A stretch of 64,000 nt of DNA from Persicaria tinctoria (Eukaryota > Streptophyta > Magnoliopsida > Caryophyllales > Polygonaceae): positions 868,001-932,000 of the forward strand of contig JBANSL010000004.1 of NCBI GenBank assembly GCA_037127255.1, given 5' to 3'. This document shows positions 30,304-42,559 of this stretch, piece by piece. The number at the start of each line of letters is the position of its first letter. Positions within the stretch are counted from its first letter, which is position 1. The position numbers and the translations under genes were made by a program. Below the pieces are notes generated by a model. That model saw only the letters and a list, made by a program, of their open reading frames with translations. It was not told the DNA's origin and made no database searches.

Positions 30304-33300
30304 ATGGAGACTCTCGCTGTTCAACTCACTCGTCTAACCCGCCACTTCTCCCGCCCGTCTCCGTTGCACGCGCCGCGCTCCTTTCACCTCATTCTCAAGC
30401 GTCACCTTCTCAGCTTCCGGCCGAAGCTTCTCCGGAATCAATGCCTCGTGCTCGGAGCCTCGCGCCGCCCCTTCACCGTCGCTGCCAGCTCTTCTGGTGC
30501 GTGTCTTGCTATCTGATTATTCCTGAATAGGCATTTTTCTTTTCCTCTTTCGGATGCGTGGTGGTGAATCGTTGAATTTCGTTCACTATATATCAGATAG
30601 AGAAATTAGTTAGTCCGTTTCCTTGTCCTGTTTGCATAATTTTGGCAGTTTGCTGGGGAATTTTAGTTTGGTCAAGGAGTTGGAGGATCAGTAAACTGAT
30701 TTGTGAAATCTCATTCTTGATATGATCGGCTTTGCTAAAATTGCTTGCCTGGTCAAAGAGTGGATTCCAAGGAATACATTGTACATATGATTTAGAATTT
30801 TAGATAAAGAAAAATGCTTATTTGTATCACTGAGGCATGACTTTGTGATTGATATCTCTGGTGGAATAAATTGTTCTCATAGACTGGAATAATATCGGAC
30901 CAGCAGAAGAAAGATACGATGTGATTGTGGTTGGAGGAGGACATGCTGGATGTGAAGCTGCTCTTGCATCTGCTCGGCTTGGGGCAAAAACTCTTCTTCT
31001 CACCTTAAACCTTGATAAAATTGCTTGGCAGGTAATTATTTTGTAAGCATATTGTCTGAATTTCTTAGCATCACTGCTACACTTAAACTTGAAGAATCAT
31101 ATTGAAGACTTGTTGAATTCAATCCTAGCAGTCTAGCACTCTGTATTTATCTGTGACGATTGCAGCACCTTCATTTGTGAATGTTCTGATTGATGCTGAA
31201 TATTATTTTCTTTATGTTATGTGCCTTAATCAATTTTACTGAGAAAAAGGTATAGCCTTGCAATCCTGCAGTGGGTGGACCTGCGAAATCGCAACTTGTA
31301 CATGAAGTGGATGCACTTGGTGGTGAAATTGGGAAAGTTGCTGATAGGTAATATTTGAATCTCAGTGAAAGATGTTGCATATATTCAATTATTGTTCATT
31401 TGTTTGCAAGCACTTCATGTCTATGAAAAAACTGACGGGAACATTGCAAGCACTTCTTGTCTATGAAATTCGGTTAGTCTAGTTCAGAGTTGAACTTGAT
31501 GCTTGGTCATTCGTGCTCATATATTTTTACTGTAGGTGTTATCTTCAAAAACGAGTTTTGAACATTTCAAGAGGCCCTGCAGTTCGAGCATTGCGCGCAC
31601 AGACTGATAAAAGGGAATATGCTTTGGTGATGAAGGCGATTGTGGAGAAGTAAGTTATCCTTAAATTCTACCTCCTGACAAGATTGAGATGCTTTTGGAC
31701 TTTTCTGTAACAGGATATAACCATTGAGTTCTAACACTCTCCTGATTGTTGTCATTGAACGCTGTTTGTAAGAAACTTTAAAGTCACAACTTTTACTATA
31801 ATCTTCATGAGGAAATCTTGGTGACGAAGGAAATTTTTTATCCAATTGACTTTGCGAGCTTTATCGCCTTATAAAAGTCTATTGTTATCCAATTGACTTT
31901 TACATGCTTTCTTGATATTAACCATATTATTTGCCTGCACAGTAATAACTGATCTTAAACTTCGGCTTCAAGTATGCGCATTTCTAGAGTTGCACTCTAT
32001 TCCAGCTGTCTAGTATTGCAATGGACATATTTGTCAGTACTTATACTTGTATGATCTCTTCATTTTCGTGCTATTTTTTCAATATTCTGATCTTGTTTTC
32101 TCCCGATTGTTCAATTTCAGCGCAGAAAATCTTTTCATTCGTGAAGCTATGGTGACTGATGTTATTATTGGGACTAATGATAATATTGAAGGTGTCCGCA
32201 CTTTTTTCGGAATGAACTTCTATGCACCTTCTGTTGTCCTCACAACAGGAACCTTCATGAGTGGCAAAATTTGGGTTGGGAGAACATCAATGGCTGCTGG
32301 AAGAGCTGGTGAGTCAGCTTCACATGGACTCACAGAAAATCTGCAGCGACTAGGTTTTGAAACTGATAGGCAAAAAACTGGAACTCCTGCACGTGTGGAT
32401 TCTCGTACAGTAGACTTCTCAAGATTGGAGCCACAGCATGGAGATGAAGAGGTTCTTTCATTCTATTTTATGTGTAGGTTTGATATTCACATTTAGGAGG
32501 TTTTTTTAGGCTAAGGCATAAGCTTGTGTCATTTAGGGGGCGTTTGGTTGTAATCAGAGAAAGGGAAAGGAACAAATCTACTCTACTTTCATATTACCAT
32601 TCAATATTCATTTAAAAAAATTTATAAAAATAACTTCTAGAGATGAATTGTCTCCATTCTCCATACAAAATGTGTTTCCTTTCCCCCATTTGGTTTCCCC
32701 ATATGGTTTCAAAATGATTGGTTACTCCCTAACCCACTTGAAATTAGATTTCAAATGAGAGAGCTTCCAATGACATTAGAGGTAGGACTAATATATAATG
32801 CCCTAAATATGGACTAGATCCATTCCCTTCGCCTTTCCCTTCTATGCAACCAAATGGGCCCTTAGAATTTACATGAACAACAGCGTACCTTACTCTTTGA
32901 ATGTATGTGGCTGTAACAGAAGAACTATTCTGATAGTGAAATGTCTTTCAAGCAGGTTAGTTGGTTTAGCTTTGATCCTGAATTCCACATTGAAAGGGAA
33001 CAAATGTGCTGCTATTTGACTCGTACCACGAAGAGTACTCATGAAATGATTAGGGAAAATTTGCATGAAACTCCAACTTATGGAGGATGGGTGGAGGCCA
33101 AGGGTCCCAGATATTGCCCTTCTATTGAAGATAAGGTACATTTATCAGTTAACATAGTAGTTACTTTTACTGTCTTTAAAAGACCTTCATCCGAAACTGC
33201 ACTGATTTCACTTCTCAATTTGTCATTGAGTGGATTCTTTTGAATCAAAAGAATCTTCTCAATGACAGAGATAATTATACGAGCAAGCTCGTATAATTAT

Positions 33301-33567
33301 GTGAAATAGACTTTCGTATTTGATTTGGAATAAGGTAGCTTGCTCGTATAATTATCTATAGTGTCTGTGACCCTAATTTTTTATTTTTAATCTCAGATTG
33401 TTAGATTTCAAGACAAAGAATCCCATCAGATTTTCCTTGAGCCAGAGGGTCGAACTGTGCCTGAGCTTTATGTCCAGGTATTCTATCTGTAGTTTGGAGA
33501 TGATGCTTTATGAACTACATCCCCTTTTGTTTGAAAGTCTTATCTATATCTCCCAATATTTTAAAGT

Positions 33568-33651
<84 letters not shown>

Positions 33652-35167
33652 TGTTTAATTGCAGGGATTTTCAACTGGTTTGCCTGAGAGACTGCAGCTG
33701 CCTCTGTTAAGAACACTTCCTGGGCTTGAGAACTGTAAAATGCTGAGGCCTGCTTACGCTGTAGAATATGATTATTTGCCAGCATACCAGTGCTCCAGAT
33801 CCCTTATGACCAAAAAGATAGAGGGGCTTTTCTTCTCTGGTCAAATAAACGGGACAACCGGCTATGAGGAAGCTGCTGCTCAGGTTCGTTTTTTTTTTCT
33901 ACTGAACTTTTGAGGGGCTTTGTTAAGCTTAGGAATTTACATTTGAAATCACTTTTATCGTATTTTAGGGCATTGTTTCTGGGATTAATGCTGCCAGACA
34001 TGCAGAGGGAAAGTCTCTCATTGTTTTGGAGAGGGAAAGCAGCTACATAGGAACATTAATTGATGATTTGGTTACCAAAGATCTAAGGGAGCCTTACCGC
34101 ATGCTAACAAGGTAATCAGAAAACTGCAATGCATGCTTACATTATTTGGAACTTGACTGGAACTTTGGAAACTTGTTAGCAACTTAGCATGATGGCATCT
34201 CATCCTCGACAATCAGTTAGTGAATCAGATACATTTTACATGTGCTATCATATTCATTGTTTTTTTCTTGTGACCTCAGTCGCTCAGAACACAGGTTAAT
34301 TCTACGAGCAGACAATGCTGATAGTCGTCTTACACCCCTGGCTCGTGAAATTGGTCTCATTGATGATAGACGCTGGAATATGTACCAAGATAAGCAATCT
34401 CGCATAGCAGAGGAGAAGAAGCGTTTGAAGGTAACCCGGGTGTCAGGAGGTGATCTGGCTGCCGAAGTTACATTATTGTCTGGGCAGCCAGTAAGGGATG
34501 CTGCAACATTGGAGAGTATACTAAAGAAGCCACATATACAATATAAGCTTTTTGATAAGCATGGTTTTGGTAATGAATCTCTATCTAGAATGGAAAAAGA
34601 ATGTGTTGAGGTTGATATCAAGTATGAGGGCTTCATTATTCGACAACAAAACCACCTACAACAGGTCAGTATCAAATCTTTATAATACCCATGGCACTTT
34701 TTATCATAGTGCATAGTTGGTGATCAGCCTGTCTTCATGTCACTTTCCAGATAATTCAACAGCAGCACCGACCTCTTCCAGAGAACTTAGATTACTATTC
34801 TATGACAACTCTATCCCTGGAGGCCCGGGAGAAGCTTTCGAAGGTATGCCCCAGCAATATAAAAAGGCCTTCTCTGTTGCCATTTCCCCCCTGCTGATGC
34901 GTATATTACTGCAGTAGGGTTTATTTGAGCCATCCTGAATGTATGACTGAAAAGGGAGTTTGTATGTTTCAGGTGAGACCGCAAACGATCGGTCAGGCAG
35001 GCAGAGTAGGTGGAGTCAGCCCAGCTGACATAACTGCTCTGATGATCATCTTAGAGACCAACCGAAGACAAGCCCAAGAACAAAAAAGACGGAAGATTCT
35101 GGCATCTGTGATGGTCGAGTCTGAAAGTGTAGCGCCTGAACTTTCAGTCAGCGAGACACTAAGCTAG
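30304..35167 (+). CDS. mnmG (GIDA): MnmG/GidA, tRNA uridine 5-carboxymethylaminomethyl modification enzyme, organellar
   Basis: FAD-dependent protein that, with MnmE, modifies wobble uridine 34 of organelle tRNAs. I assembled 12 exons: 30304-30496, 30883-31031, 31256-31347, 31536-31649, 32121-32451, 32956-33135, 33397-33477, 33665-33883, 33969-34111, 34280-34664, 34751-34843 and 34973-35167. They total 2175 bases (724 residues) in one frame with GT/AG borders. The N-terminus (about 1-60) is basic and serine-rich, suiting a transit peptide. The FAD motif [10 protein letters not shown] starts near residue 80, then [11 protein letters not shown] near 115. The family signatures [11 protein letters not shown] (end of exon 6) and [16 protein letters not shown] (end of exon 8) are complete. 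ATG 30304 is chosen because it gives the targeting peptide. The intron 5 donor (GTTCTT) is weak. Introns 5, 6 and 7 hold a MITE, a palindrome and a TA repeat. Confidence 0.96.
32536..32861. mobile_element. Tourist-type (PIF/Harbinger) MITE in MnmG intron 5
   Basis: The ends are GGGGGCGTTTGGTTG and, inward from the right, GGGCCCATTTGGTTG. They are flanked by TTA on both sides (32533-32535 and 32862-32864). The 326-bp size, TIR and TTA target duplication are those of Tourist MITEs. It has no coding capacity. Confidence 0.85.
33223..33357. repeat. Hairpin pair in MnmG intron 6
   Basis: An imperfect inverted repeat (GTCATTGAGTGGATTCTTTT and its partner) spans 33223-33267. A perfect 30-base palindrome built on ATAATTATACGAGC spans 33271-33300. 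A third half-copy GCTTGCTCGTATAATTAT lies at 33340-33357. Confidence 0.85.
33571..33648. repeat. (TA)n microsatellite in MnmG intron 7
   Basis: A pure TA tract of about 78 bases ends 17 bases before exon 8. Confidence 0.95.
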
Positions 35168-35903
35168 TAATCTGCGCACACGAAACAAAAAAATGGGTTC
35201 GTCCTTTTACAGTGGTACTTATCATGCCTTCAATCTGCTCCACTAAATTGAGTTTCACCATGATGAAGGCGAGTTGCAGCCAAGTTGTGCAGTTTCTTCA
35301 CCTACCCCATACCCATATTGCTCCTGAGGTTCAGCTTGGATTGGCCTGGAGAGAAATCCTGGAATCAGGTTCCTTCTTGATCTCGGTTTAACTTGCAAAG
35401 TATGTTTTAAAAGTCATTTAAAATGTCATTTTATTTAAACTTAAAATAGTAATTAACAGTGCTGTTGATTTGAAATAGTGGTAATATAAGAAATGTTTTT
35501 ATTTAGTTTAATGAATTGTAAATTTCTGACTTGTAATGTGCATCAATGTCACACTCCCGGTATCCAGGGAACACCTACTATATTTATTCAAAGCTCTCTC
35601 TCCTGACAATGCAATTTCCCAATTTCAGTTTTCAGTTTTCAATTTTCAATTTTCAATCCAATCCAATTGCTGTACAAACGCAAATCCCTTGATTTGAATT
35701 CTAATTCCGTCCACCCAAACGACTCAGAATTCAAATGGTTTATTGAGGTTTGAATTCTTCAAGTTTGTCCAAGTCCCGATCAATCGACATGGATGATCGA
35801 TGGACACTGATATCATAATCCCAAGTCTCATTTCCTTGAATATCTTTCAATCTTCATCTAAGATCCCTTTGTTTCTTGACCTTCAAATTCCGACTTCGAC
35901 AAA

Positions 35904-36242
35904 ATGCCTGTGCCTGTGGTGGAGCAGAAAGTTGGGGTATGCTACATATGGCTAATCTGCATCGTTCTTGCGGGCTGCCTCGCGGCAGGCGGAACCTTAC
36001 TTTGGCTATACATGATCAACCCCGATGACCCTTCCGTCTCCAGTTATCCTGCCATCGCCATCTCCCTCATCGCCCTCCCTTGGTTGTTCTGGTTCATCAC
36101 CCTCCTCTACCGCCTCCTCTCCCGCAAGTTTGGCTTCCATATGGTGCTTTGGGGCGCCTCCCTCCAATCCCTCCCCCGCACGACCTCCGAAGCTGTCGAT
36201 AATCCTAGTGGGAACCAGCAATCGGAGGTCATGGCCTCTTGA
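35904..36242 (+). CDS. Small two-helix membrane protein, uncharacterised
   Basis: Single-exon frame of 112 residues starting MPVPVVEQKVGVCYIWLICI. Two hydrophobic segments are clear: about 14-36 (YIWLICIVLAGCLAAGGTLL) and about 46-68 (PAIAISLIALPWLFWFITLL). A polar serine-rich tail of about 40 residues follows. Codon use and the clean start context (AAAATGCCT) suit a real gene. It lies 737 bases downstream of MnmG on the same strand, with a TATA-like CTATATTTATTC near 35577. I believe it belongs to a plant-conserved small membrane protein family, but I cannot name a function. Overlapping frames on both strands are shadows. Confidence 0.75.
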   Translation: MPVPVVEQKVGVCYIWLICIVLAGCLAAGGTLLWLYMINPDDPSVSSYPAIAISLIALPWLFWFITLLYRLLSRKFGFHMVLWGASLQSLPRTTSEAVDNPSGNQQSEVMAS

Positions 36243-37080
36243 TTGCGTGATTGATAATGATAGGGCGATCGAGAAGTGCAACTAAGGACATCCACGGAGC
36301 GCAGGGAATGGCCATGGTTGAACAATGTCACAAGGAATCCATCTAAATTTGTCGAGTTTTTGAATCGCGACGATTGCATAAATCGAAAGGTAAGTAATGA
36401 GATTCCTAAGAGTGGAGGAAAATGCAAGAATGTAATGTAATGTTTAAACATAGGAATCTGCAGGCATTGCAGGCGTAAGATTGTTATATTCCAATCCCAT
36501 GATGTAATTTTGTTCAAACATTTCCTCTTTATTACGGGTAAACATTTTCGTTTTGATATGCATATATGATTTGATCATAAATTTTGACAAATTAAATACT
36601 CACGAAATCAGTTACGTATCATGAGGAATGAAGAATGGAAATTACCATCTCCATGTTCAGAATTTTACTAACTTCCAACGATGAATGATTCAAAATTGAT
36701 TACTCGAATTTTTTACCTTACACATGAACATGAACATCGGATACTTATTAAATCAATGTTTCATTTTCCTTCTTAGGCATTAGGAATAAGTGTATCGCAT
36801 TGATGATATGAATTGGTTGTAAATTCTAGTTTCTTTACGAAATATTTGAATTTAAATATTAGGAACAAAGAATTTTTTATTTTTTATTTTGATGACGAGA
36901 AACTCACCTTCGATGGAAAATCCCAAGTACGTGACTCAACCGACAAAAGTCTCGTGCCAGGAAAACCGACTTGCGCCTGACCGGTCCAATTCGGTAATAG
37001 AGAGTAAGGCAAACTTTGGATTATCATCTACTCCGTATAATATAGCAAGAATCTCCATCTATTAAACTTGGAATAAGATT
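36243..37080. other. 3' flank and AT-rich intergenic DNA, no gene seen
   Basis: The first 300 bases are the likely 3' UTR of the membrane protein gene; AT-rich DNA without repeats or frames of note follows. Confidence 0.5.
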
Positions 37081-37087
37081 GGGGTGT

Positions 37088-37235
37088 CCGCATGGGCTTA
37101 GCTCAATTAGTCATAGGGGTGACATTTGGAGTAAGGATCAAGGATCGAGTATCACCAGCGTCAGTGTGGGACAACCTCTCAAATGAGAGGAGCTCCTTTT
37201 CGCATTGATCCCAGACTCTTGTTATCGGTTGAGTC
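37088..37235 (+). mobile_element. tRNA-derived SINE-like fragment
   Basis: TTAGCTCAATTAG resembles box A and GGATCGAGTATC, about 40 bases later, a decayed box B. No poly(A) tail is visible, so this is tentative. Confidence 0.4.
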
Positions 37236-37241
37236 ACCATT

Positions 37242-37379
37242 ACCTTCTCTCACAATGTCTGAGACGAGATTTACCCTTTCTTATCTTCAATAATAACAAA
37301 ATCATGATTTACCTCCTCTCACAATGCCTGAGGCGAGATTTACCCTTTACTATCTTCGATAATAACAAAATGAACATCG
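37242..37379. repeat. 69-bp tandem duplication
   Basis: Two diverged units, starting ACCTTCTCTCACAATGTCTG and ACCTCCTCTCACAATGCCTG, lie 69 bases apart. Confidence 0.85.
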
Positions 37380-37782
37380 AACTATAAGGAGCTACTTTTT
37401 AAAACAAGGTAAAAATATTTTTTAAAGCATGACGAAAATACCCTTATAATTTAACCAAATTACTACCTTACTCACCCCTCACCACCCCACTCTTTCCTCA
37501 TACTCTATTCTCACGCCTAAAAAAACCTCAAATAAAAAATCATCCAAATCCACTCATTTTTGTTGAAGCGAGGTATTAAAATCGAAGATCTAATGAAAAT
37601 AAGGCATGTCGGTTAAATTTCTCATTAAAATTTCGGGGAGTTTCGACATTTTCGTGGGTTTTGAGTGGTTTGAGTTGAGAATGTGATTTCAAAAGTTGTT
37701 AAAAGTGGTGTAATCTTGTGCATTTGTGCTCATAATAGTAGTATATAAGAGTCTTTTAGACAAATCTATGAAAAGGGGTTGA

Positions 37783-38325
37783 ATTATATGTATATGTATA
37801 TGTATATGCGCGTGTGTGTATTATGTATGTGGGCTCCTTAAGGAAAGTGGACTTGAGGTGACGACCTGTTGGGCCTCGCCTCAAGTTCGGGTCTACGAGG
37901 CAAGACAACGACTTGATCCTCATCGACATCGCCCCCGGCACGATGAAACTCAGTATTAGCCCTAACACGCCGGTGCATACGCCGAGATTGTAGGAGGTCA
38001 GTTGTCGGTGAAGCCAAACTGGTCTCCATGGGCGTCAGATTGGTGGGCAAGGAGGTGTACGTCAGTGAGCTTGGCTTCACCGACGACCGACACTACAATC
38101 TTGGCCTATGCACCAGCGCGTTGGGGCTAATGCTGAACTCCATCGTGCCGGGGACGATGTCTATGAGGATTGAGATGTTGTCTCACCTCACAGACCCGGA
38201 CTTGAGGCGAGGTCCAACAAGTCGTCACCTCAGGCGCCCCACTTTCCTTAGGGCGCCCATATATACATATATACATATATACATATATACACATACATAC
38301 ATATATACACACACACTGATACACA
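37783..38325. repeat. Foldback element: about 190-bp inverted arms bordered by TA/TG repeats
   Basis: The sequence 37830-38015 is repeated in inverted orientation at 38070-38263, roughly 85% identical by eye, with a loop of about 55 bases. ATGTAT/ACATAT microsatellites flank both arms symmetrically and seem part of the inverted structure. The shared arm reads CTAAGGAAAGTGG at its outer end. No coding homology was recognised. Confidence 0.8.
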
Positions 38326-38459
38326 CAAACGTCACCAACATGAGGATCCACATGGGCTTCTTAAGATCCTTTAGGGAGGCGAGGGCCGAGGATCTCGCCG
38401 AAAAACGGGAGTGAAGCGCACACTTAAAGGGGCACGTGGGCGTCAGATTTGGGGTGGGG

Positions 38460-38960
38460 TTGAGGGTTTAGGAGGGGCCTTTATGAGATGAAGAAGGATA
38501 CTAGGGAGGTGAGGGTGATGAGGAGGGCGGTGGAGATGAAGAAGCAAGATTTGGGGTTGGCGCAGTACTCGTTGCAAGCGGCGATGCAAGAGAAGGGGAA
38601 GAGGCGATGGAGGTGGTGGAGGCAGTCGGCAGCGATGCCGAGGACATTGCCGACGACCATGAAGAAGGAGTAGCCGCAATTGGTGGCATGAGTTCGACAG
38701 TTGTCGTCGACAGTGAGGTTGGCGAGGAGGGCGCGGCAGGGGCCCTAGAGGGTGTTGTTGGCGACGTCGAGGACCCAGAATCGATGTCGAAGACGACGAT
38801 GGCGTGGGGCTTGGAGTCTCTAGTGCCAACGGGCTTGCCGGAGGCCACACTAATGTCGACCGCGAAACCAATGGGGAGCACGACAATGACCACGAGGGTA
38901 GCACTAGTGACGATGAAGGGGCATCGACGGTCAAATCTGGAGGTGCATCGGTCGGAGTAG
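38460..38960 (-). pseudogene. Broken gene for a multi-helix membrane-like protein
   Basis: On the minus strand one frame reads [20 protein letters not shown], a membrane helix, then [26 protein letters not shown]. After a phase change a second frame reads [12 protein letters not shown], a TAG stop, then [16 protein letters not shown]. It continues [16 protein letters not shown], a cysteine-rich loop [15 protein letters not shown], and [20 protein letters not shown] with a natural-looking stop. The alternation of hydrophobic segments and cysteines suggests a former plant tetra-helix membrane protein with a frameshift and a nonsense change. The family is not identified. The long proline/serine frames in the other phases are shadows. 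Confidence 0.45.
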
Positions 38961-39403
38961 TAGCCGACACAGGGCTGGACGACGAGGCCGGAGACGGGCC
39001 CACACGGCTAGATGAAGGAGGTCCAATAGAGACGGATCTGACATTTAAAAGGCTTGACACGAGATACAAAAATAGGGCCCTCTACTATTTTTAAATATAA
39101 AAAAATGAATATCAAACTATTAAAATATATATATCGGTAATTAAATATGTCATACAATAATAATACGCATAAATAAATTAAATTTTGAATGTTTTAAGAG
39201 TTGCTTTGGATTTCATTGTATTACACATATGTGACATATATATCACTTATATACCTACATGTTTTTCAATTGTCGGGCTACACAATTGAAAATATGCTTA
39301 TAATAACATAACTTTAAAATGAAATAATTATAAATTATTTAAATTTATAATTTAATTATAATTATAATCCATGGAATTCAAACACACCCAACAAGCGATT
39401 TAA

Positions 39404-40312
39404 GGCCATGTTTATCAAGGAATACTAGGGATACTAGGAATACTAATATTTTATTCTTCTCTTTCCGCCACATCATCATAGCATCTCATTCTCCATTTTC
39501 CCACTTTATCAATAGTATCTCTAGTATCACAAAATCCATCTTTTCTTATCAATTCAATTTACAGTTATACCCCTCTCCCATAATTATTTCCATCATTTTC
39601 TACCAAATCAATTTACGATTATACCCCTCTCGACTCATTTTCTATAATCTAGATTAATTTACAATATTAATATATTTCATTTAAAAATATTATTCATAAA
39701 AAAATTCATTTAAATAACGTAAAAAAATATTATTCATAAATTAATATTATTTATAAACTAACTCGGTGAATGCATATATAACCATATTTGTAGATAAATC
39801 ATGAAAATTATTACCTTATATCACATATTTTATATTTTTTAAACAACATTATAAATTCTTCAAATGATAATTATTACTAATAGTCAAAGTTAATGAAATA
39901 TAAGTAAAAATATTTTTTAAGGTATTATTACATATAATTGGATTTGAACAAATATTTTTTTCGAAATTTAATCAAATATATTCAAAATTGATGTCTATTT
40001 ATAGAGAAAAATGAATATAGTAATTTGGTTATTTTTATAAAAAAAAATTTTACAATTTCAATGTCAAAAATTGCATTTTCTACTTATAAAAAATCACCCA
40101 ACAACTTAAATCTCAACCGTCCAACCCAATAAATCATAGCCGTCCATTATCTCTCCTCTCCCGATTTGACATGTGGCCCCTTCTTAATGCCAATGGGATA
40201 CTTGGAAGAATACTACCACTAGTATCCATATAGAGGGATCTTGAACCCCATTCAATTTTTTATTCATTAAAACTCCTAGTATCCCACTCCAAGTACCCCT
40301 TTAAACATGCCC
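39404..40312. mobile_element. Non-autonomous PIF/Harbinger element, 0.91 kb
   Basis: The left end GGCCATGTTTATCAAGGAAT and, inward from the right, GGGCATGTTTAAAGGGGTAC form the TIR. TAA flanks it on both sides (39401-39403, 40313-40315). Short ACTAGGGATACTAGGAATACT repeats follow the left TIR, with GGATACTAGGAGT near the right. The interior is very AT-rich and noncoding. Confidence 0.85.
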
Positions 40313-40315
40313 TAA

Positions 40316-41220
40316 GGAAAAAAAAAACGAGTCAAAGATGGATTTTTTTAAAAAGATTGAAAGGAATTGAAAGAATTCTGGACCCTTTATAATACGGGCT
40401 TTTTGCCTTTTATTGGACTCAACATAAAATTAAAAGAAGATATTGGGTCTCTTTATTTTATTTTACACTACATATATTTTCCATCCATAGTTGTTGTTTT
40501 AGTTTTGGCACATTTTTCAAGAAAAATAAAAACTATATAAAAATCAATGACTATTGAAAATTTAATATTTTATAGAGTTTGTAGTTCTTAAAAAATGCGT
40601 CAAAAAGTCAAACAAGTTTCGTGATACGAAGAGAATCTATACTTTAAAAAATGGGTCATGTTATTTAGAACATGGTAAAAATCATTTTTAGAACACAATA
40701 TAAGTATACTTCAACTTTAAGTAAATTACAAAACATGTCCTTCTCTGCCCCTCGCCTCTAATCTAACTCAACCCTAATCTTCACAGTTCTTTTGCATAGA
40801 GAGCCGAGGAACAATTGGCTCATCAGTTCATAGTCAAAGGAGCGAGTTGAGGAGCCATTGGCACCACCACGCAATATTTTTCACCATCTAGACCCGTTCC
40901 TAAAACCATTTCTTCACCTCGCCGTGAATCTATCCATAAACGGCCGCCACCTAAGAGCTCAACTATTGTTACATACTTCTTCAACTCCAATCCCCAAGTT
41001 TTACTTTTAAGAAGATTTTGTTGAAATCAATTAATTCAATAAAACATCTTCATACAAATTGAAATTATTTCCATTTACATCTAAATTTTGAAGTCAATTT
41101 GAAATTCAATGGAGGAGAAGATGGTGTTAATAGGACATTGTGCAGAAGGGCTTGCTTGTCGTGACTCGTGAGGAGATTTTGGAGACAATTTGAAACTCAA
41201 TTGGAAAATTAAAATCCAAG
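40316..41220. other. Intergenic, no gene seen
   Basis: AT-rich sequence with short frames only. The part 40790-40980 has more balanced composition but no frame or homology I recognise. Confidence 0.45.
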
Positions 41221-41222
41221 GT

Positions 41223-41353
41223 TTGCCTTGTTCCTTTCCAGTGGGTCGAGCTGGTCGGCGCAAGCCGGTTTACCTGGTTCGTAGCTCTTGCTGACTGGGT
41301 TACGTGTCCGGGGTTTGCCCTCGTCGTCAAAAAAAAAAAGAAAAAAAAAAAGT
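41223..41353 (+). mobile_element. Poly(A)-tailed retroposon fragment (SINE-like)
   Basis: A GC-richer stretch (GGTTTACCTGGTTCGTAGCT, then GGGGTTTGCCCTCGTCGTC) ends in two A runs at 41329-41353. The GGTTTGCCCTCGTCG type end before poly(A) resembles plant SINE 3' ends. Its 5' end is unclear. Confidence 0.45.
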
Positions 41354-41544
41354 GAGCTACAACCAATGTTCTAAAGGTGCTAGAGGTCAGCCTAGATTTA
41401 AAAAAATTTAGGTGTCTTTCCGTCTAGTACCTAGCAAGCATGGAAGGGATGGTGGACTGAGCTTAGCAGCAACCCACCCCAATTTTAATATAAAATATAT
41501 GCAATATAGTTGAAATATATACAGAGAACAAGATAGGAACGGTC

Positions 41545-41630
41545 CTATTGGTATAGACTTTGCACTACAACTCTCAAGATCCAAGTTTGAATCTCTCCCT
41601 TAACAGCATTGTCAATGCCTTTTTTATTCC
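41545..41630 (+). mobile_element. Possible SINE-like fragment
   Basis: CCTATTGGTATAGAC followed by AAGTTTGAATCTC resembles decayed boxes A and B; evidence is weak. Confidence 0.25.
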
Positions 41631-42555
41631 TTTATCCTTTTATCAATTTGTTCATCAAATTCTATCTATTTTATAACTAGATATCTTTATTTTAATTCAA
41701 AAAATTTCCCAATAATTTTTTTTTCCTATATACACAATAAATTATACATGAGATAGTAAATCTGATTATATATCGATTTCATCACTATATTTCTCTACTT
41801 TCATTCAAAATTATTTTTAATCCAGCACACCCCAACTTTTATTCCCGATTCCGTCCCTGGCGCATAAGCGTGATTTTTAAAACACTGGCTACAACATATA
41901 TCAGGTCACCGCTAGTTTCGTCTCTGATTGGGGTTGAGACATACACATTCTTTTTCCGACTAAATTGAGTGAGTGTTTTCAATTAACCCGAAAAGTCATA
42001 AAAATATAAACAAAAATGGACATACACAACCAAGAGCAAATAACGTATACTAGACATGAATAATCAAAAGATGAGAAAAACATTTTAAAAAACGAAAGAG
42101 GACAAAAAAAAAACCCCAAACTTTCGTCCGTCCTCAGTCCTCACACACACGGTGGACATCCCAACTCTAGAGGATGGTGGCTATAAAGTTTAACTATCAC
42201 TAACATCCGGTATCAACAAGGCTCTAGGGTGTCGACAAGTCACCTCCATCGGCAAGAGTTGTCGACAAGACTCCTGATCTTTTTTGACACCAACATCTAG
42301 TGACGAGGCCCGAGGGTGTTTATTTTCGTCATTGACAACCCGCGTCGATCAACTCTCTCCTACAAAATGCACACCTCTAACTTTGAAAGCTCGCGTCGAT
42401 TGAATCTTTACCAACATCAAAAGTCGAGAAATGAACCGCGATAAATTACCGTCTCAATAGCAAATCACTTTTATTATATATGGACTCAGCAACGAATCCA
42501 AAGGGGTCCCCCTCTTGGATTAAAAAAAAATGTCAATATATATGATATTTTTGTA
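41631..42555. other. Intergenic, no gene seen
   Basis: No coding frames, TIRs or tandem repeats of note. A short GC-balanced part (42110-42430) has no recognisable product. Confidence 0.45.
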
Positions 42556-42559
42556 ATAA

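Noticed and set aside
38607..39094. Plus-strand acidic frames (117 and 96 codons)
   Set aside because: The opposite strand has the hydrophobic, cysteine-patterned sequence; the acidic frames are its complement.
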